Shown piece by piece: positions 32,801 to 34,991 of a DNA stretch of 34,991 bases. The DNA lies in NCBI GenBank assembly GCA_040235555.1, contig JBECKZ010000281.1:1-34991 (forward strand). Direction: 5' to 3'. The translations under genes were made by a program, and so were the position numbers. The notes under the pieces are model-generated. The model saw only the letters and a program-made list of their open reading frames with translations. It was not told where the DNA came from and ran no database searches. Numbering within the stretch: the stretch's first letter is position 1; every line of letters begins with the position of its first letter. This DNA comes from RI-92 sp040235555 (GTDB lineage Bacteria > Pseudomonadota > Gammaproteobacteria > UBA6429 > Thiohalophilaceae).

Positions 32801-33734
32801 GCTCGATCACGAGCCATTCGCCATTGGGCCGCACCATGCGCCAGTTAACCAGGTTATCCAGCGTCGTGCCCCAGATCACCGCCTTCTTGCCACCCGCGTT
32901 CATGGCGATGTTACCGCCGATACAGGAGGCATCCTGCGAGGTTGGGTCCACCGCAAACACAAACCCGGCAGCTTCGGCAATCTCCGCAACGCGTTTGGTG
33001 ACGACGCCGGCCTCAACCCGGATAGTCGCCACATCGTGGTCTACACCATGGACAGGCTTGAGCACAACCTGACCCAGGTGTTCGAGTTTCTCAGTATTGA
33101 TGATGACGCAGTTATCCGTCAGCGGCACGGCGCCACCGGTATAACCGGTACCACCACCACGAGGAATGATACCCACACCCAGTTCAAGACACGCCGCGAC
33201 CACCGCCTGCACTTCGTCTTCGCTGTCCGGTGAGATCACGGCAACCGGGTATTCGACACGCCAGTCCGAAGCATCGGTGACGTGGGATACGCGTGCCAGC
33301 CCATCGAAATTAATATTGTCCTCGCGGGTCACACGACGCAACCGATGGCGGATCTGCTTGCGTAGATCGTAGGTACGTTTGAAGTCATCTTCGAAACGCT
33401 GCACCGCGCGCCGTGCGGACTGCAACAATTGCAGGACCTTTTGATTGTCCTCTGCACGTTGTTCGATCTGGCTCAGCCGGTGATGCAAGGCATGGATCAG
33501 TGCCGCCCGCCGCCGACGATTCTCCAGCAGGTCGTCCTGAATAAAGGGATTGCGTATCACCACCCACAGGTCGCCCAGCACCTCGAACAGCATCCGCGCC
33601 GAACGTCCGGTCACCCGTTCGCTACGCAACTCATTCAGTACCGCCCACATATCCTCGCCCAGGAATCGGATCACGATCTCCCGATCGGAAAACGAGGTGT
33701 AGTTATAGGGAATTTCGCGGATACGGGCCGACAC
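29892..33734 (-). CDS. Large FAD-linked, 4Fe-4S and CCG-domain oxidoreductase (DUF3683 type)
   Basis: This is a 1280-residue fusion. Residues 1-150 form a DUF3683-like N-terminal domain (RIREIPYNYTSFSDREIVIR). Residues of about 160-780 are a GlcD/D-lactate dehydrogenase-type flavoprotein: IIPRGGGTGYTGGAVPL binds FAD and HMHAGDGNVHTNIPV is the C-domain metal motif. A ferredoxin-like part near 810-890 has two four-Cys sets (CLRCGKCKPVCN and CTVCHKCLSPCP). A C-terminal part has two CCG domains (FPGCGSERL, CCGYPQ, SCGTC, then DPCHTPM, CCGEAG, SCPACQQG). It should oxidise a 2-hydroxy acid and pass electrons to quinones. E. coli YdiJ (D-2-hydroxyglutarate dehydrogenase) has a shorter version. The start is GTG 33734. 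The substrate is unproven. Confidence 0.9.
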   Translation of the reverse strand: MSARIREIPYNYTSFSDREIVIRFLGEDMWAVLNELRSERVTGRSARMLFEVLGDLWVVIRNPFIQDDLLENRRRRAALIHALHHRLSQIEQRAEDNQKVLQLLQSARRAVQRFEDDFKRTYDLRKQIRHRLRRVTREDNINFDGLARVSHVTDASDWRVEYPVAVISPDSEDEVQAVVAACLELGVGIIPRGGGTGYTGGAVPLTDNCVIINTEKLEHLGQVVLKPVHGVDHDVATIRVEAGVVTKRVAEIAEAAGFVFAVDPTSQDASCIGGNIAMNAGGKKAVIWGTTLDNLVNWRMVRPNGEWLVIERRQLNLGKIHEQAEVAFRITRYKADGQTLIGEPEMLHIPGAQLRKQGLGKDVTNKFLGGLPGVQKEGCDGIITSAEFILHKMPQHIRTVCLEFFDPDLHRAVPAIVETKSYLDGLPGVFLAGMEHLDERYVRAVRYTTKAPRTELPKMLLLVDVAGEEENEVAEAASQVVRMANQRGGEGFIAVSAEARQRFWADRARTAAIAAHTNAFKINEDVVIPLEMLPQYSDGIERINIELSISNKLKMIAALEQVFTQDSAALYELLNVSNADDGHPELVTLIDDKVRATRELLAQTRKTWETILWVLNEPADSHLALFGETEQTRLRADDTVFRLLQRRDARISYRSAIERPLKTIFSGQQFERLRSKLDKVHARIRASRLFVALHMHAGDGNVHTNIPVNSNDYEMLHEADVVVGRIMQLAESLGGVISGEHGIGITKLQYLDHAAVDAFTEYKKRIDPKDIFNPRKLQSGSDLHNAYTPSLRLVEQEALILEASELGELNTAIKDCLRCGKCKPVCNTHIPRANLLYSPRNKILATGLIIEAFLYEEQTRRGISLRHFDEMNDVADHCTVCHKCLSPCPVNIDFGDVSITMREILRKQGQRRKNLGTAFSMWFLNTTRASTIKAIHSLFARVAYPGQRLLHGIYKLLKPKENNPKSTTGRAPIVEQVVHFVKKPMPASLPSRTTRALLAIEDDKLIPIIRNPQAQDAEAVFYFPGCGSERLFSQIGLATIAMLYEQGVQTVLPPGYLCCGYPQKSGGDANKGKQISVANQVLFHRIANTLNYLDIKTVLVSCGTCIDQLLTYQFSKIFPGCRLMDIHEYLMEKGVTLTPTGTTQYLYHDPCHTPMKQYSPVKVASTLMGQDVLLSDRCCGEAGTFAVARPDIATQVRFRKQEELHKGIEKLTGKTVSEHGEVKLLTSCPACQQGLSRYREDTGLQTDYIVVELARAKLGENWQETFVSKVSQGGIERILL

Positions 33735-33865
33735 AGCGGGCTACTCACTTAGCGCATGACTGAATGAATGCCTATCTTATCATGTGACTGGCCGTCAGCG
33801 CAGGTTACTAAGCAAGGGTAGTAAATTACGCAAGAACTACGTGTGATTAAGTTTCTTATGACACA

Positions 33866-33893
33866 ATAAAAAACGGGGCCAAAAGGCCCCGTT
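33866..33893 (-). terminator. Rho-independent terminator of the porin gene
   Basis: On the minus strand AACGGGGCC-TTTT-GGCCCCGTT forms a perfect 9-bp stem with a tetraloop, followed by six T and then AT. It lies 25 bp after the porin stop codon and is a strong intrinsic terminator. Confidence 0.9.
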
Positions 33894-33917
33894 CAAGTAC
33901 ATCTTAAGTACTTATTA

Positions 33918-34991
33918 TTAGAACTTCTCGATGATACCCAGACCAATGGCCTTGTTGTCGACAACGTCGGTCATCTTGGTCGTACGATAGGCCAGGTAGA
34001 CATCGGTCTTCTTGCTGAAGTGGTGATGTGCACCCAGAGCCATGTACTTCAGTTTCTCAGAGGCGCCATCGTAGTCGGTTTGCGCATACTGGAAGGCCAG
34101 GGTATTCATGCCCATCTTGTATTGCAGGCCGACGAACGCAACTTTGACATCAGGGTAGGTGCCATCCGCGTTTACAGCAGCATTTTTCAAATTGGTAGAG
34201 TCAACACCCTCGATGTTGTATTCCTGAGAGGAATGATTGGAGGTGGACATTTCGTACTGGGCCAGCACGGTGAAACCGCCGCCGAAAGAGTACTTACCAA
34301 ACAGCTTGGTGTTGGTCTGGCCGTCTGCGGTGGTAGCTGCAGTCACGTCACCAGCGGTGTCGTTCTTGGCATAGGCCACACCGACTTCACCACCATTGAA
34401 ACCGAAGATGAAGTTAGCCATCAGGTCGCCCTTGGAACCGGCATACAGGAAGTTGGTGTCGTTCTGATCACTCGGGCTGTAGGCCAGGGCGAAAGACATG
34501 TTACCGAAGTGGTTGCGATAGGCGATGGCATTGGCGAAGTAACCGCCTTGACCGAAGGCAGAGGACAACATACCGCCGTTACCACCACGGGCTTCCGCCG
34601 CAGTACCGACGAACGCGTCGTACTTCACGCCGCCAGCATATTTATACGGCTGCAGTACGGTACCGGCTTCGATTTGACCGAAACTGCCTTTCAGACCAAC
34701 CCAGGTCTGACGGGTATAGACTTGCTGACCCTTAGGTTTCGAAGCTTCGGTTAAATCAACCGGAGACAGTTCAAATTCACCCAGGGCCTTCAGGCCACCA
34801 CCGAGGTCTTCTGACCAACGGACACCGAGACGGGTGGTACCGCGCGGGTCATCCAGGGTGGTGTGCTTTGATTCAGGGGAAGTACCGGGGGCTACAAAGT
34901 TATCCGTGAGTAAGTCATGGGTTGACAGATTATCAAGCGCGACATGGCCTACACCGTAGACAGTGACGTCAGCTTGCGCAGCCATCGGCAT
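33918..34991 (-). CDS. Outer-membrane porin (partial at the window edge)
   Basis: This is a trimeric 16-strand general porin of the neisserial/gammaproteobacterial Gram-negative porin type. The mature N-terminus ADVTVYGVGHVALDN is visible, preceded by MPMAAQ, the end of a signal peptide whose start lies beyond the window. Family features are TRLGVRWSEDLGGGLKALGEFE, QTWVGLKGSFGQIEAGTVLQPYKY, and a C-terminus ending IGLGIIEKF with the terminal Phe recognised by the BAM complex. Amphipathic beta strands alternate throughout. About 357 residues are present, nearly the full mature protein. Ion or solute preference cannot be told. A strong terminator follows. Confidence 0.93.
   Translation of the reverse strand: MPMAAQADVTVYGVGHVALDNLSTHDLLTDNFVAPGTSPESKHTTLDDPRGTTRLGVRWSEDLGGGLKALGEFELSPVDLTEASKPKGQQVYTRQTWVGLKGSFGQIEAGTVLQPYKYAGGVKYDAFVGTAAEARGGNGGMLSSAFGQGGYFANAIAYRNHFGNMSFALAYSPSDQNDTNFLYAGSKGDLMANFIFGFNGGEVGVAYAKNDTAGDVTAATTADGQTNTKLFGKYSFGGGFTVLAQYEMSTSNHSSQEYNIEGVDSTNLKNAAVNADGTYPDVKVAFVGLQYKMGMNTLAFQYAQTDYDGASEKLKYMALGAHHHFSKKTDVYLAYRTTKMTDVVDNKAIGLGIIEKF

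Noticed and set aside
32676..33233. 185-codon plus-strand frame opposite the large oxidoreductase, and similar long frames at 10816-11415, 17503-18189, 22239-22964 and 34020-34754
   Set aside because: Each is an antisense shadow of a well-supported gene. The products are His/Gln-rich without domain character.

Overview
The window is a chromosomal segment of a Gram-negative bacterium, most likely a gammaproteobacterium. Three things point there. The first is conserved gene order, above all the blocks ygfB-pepP-ubiH-ubiI and zapB-like-zapA-6S RNA-fau-EVE, plus apaG/apaH next to folA/thyA/lgt. The second is an outer-membrane porin ending in Phe. The third is an aerobic ubiquinone pathway. The glycine decarboxylase is split into GcvPA and GcvPB instead of the fused enterobacterial form, which fits sulfur-oxidising or other environmental gammaproteobacteria better than enterics. 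I cannot name the species. No phage, insertion sequence with a transposase, CRISPR array, tRNA or rRNA was seen; nearly all genes are housekeeping.

Layout. 1-2336 (+): the tail of an unknown gene, then apaG, a methyltransferase and apaH. 2355-6269 (-): rlmI, lgt, a terminator, thyA, folA and a small Arg/Cys-rich ORF. 6383-9143 (+): a YyaL/DUF255 protein and a short CDF-like transporter. 9155-16858 (-): one long glycine-cleavage locus that starts with a tandem glycine riboswitch and attenuator and reads lipA, gcvT, gcvH, gcvPA, tpx, gcvPB, followed by dgkA and a PfkB-family kinase. 17083-18312 (-): a CPA1 Na+/H+ antiporter. 18490-19135: a non-coding, palindrome-rich element. 19187-23556 (-): ygfB, pepP, ubiH, ubiI. 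23648-25642 (+): promoter, zapB-like gene, zapA, 6S RNA, fau, EVE gene. 25643-26736: a long AT-rich gap, then a lysine/alanine-rich histone H1-like gene and a bidirectional terminator. 27262-28776 (-): ilvA. 28826-28971: a palindromic MITE-like element. 29028-29890 (+): rpiA and a DUF2905 gene. 29892-33734 (-): a 1280-residue FAD/Fe-S oxidoreductase. 33918-34991 (-): a porin cut by the window edge.

How the genes work together. The riboswitch-controlled locus supplies the T, H and P proteins of the glycine cleavage system and also the lipoyl synthase that matures the H protein. A thiol peroxidase sits between the two P-protein subunit genes. ThyA and FolA form the thymidylate/tetrahydrofolate cycle, and Fau (5-formyl-THF cyclo-ligase) recycles a folate that accumulates through glycine/serine metabolism. 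UbiH and UbiI are two ring hydroxylases of ubiquinone synthesis.

The most unusual material is non-coding. The 18490-19135 element has two nested levels of inverted terminal modules. Its paired hairpins differ by compensatory changes, and three further long palindromes lie inside. Two smaller palindromic elements lie next to ilvA and rpiA, one bracketed by a perfect 12-bp direct repeat and the other ending in matching inverted termini next to TA.
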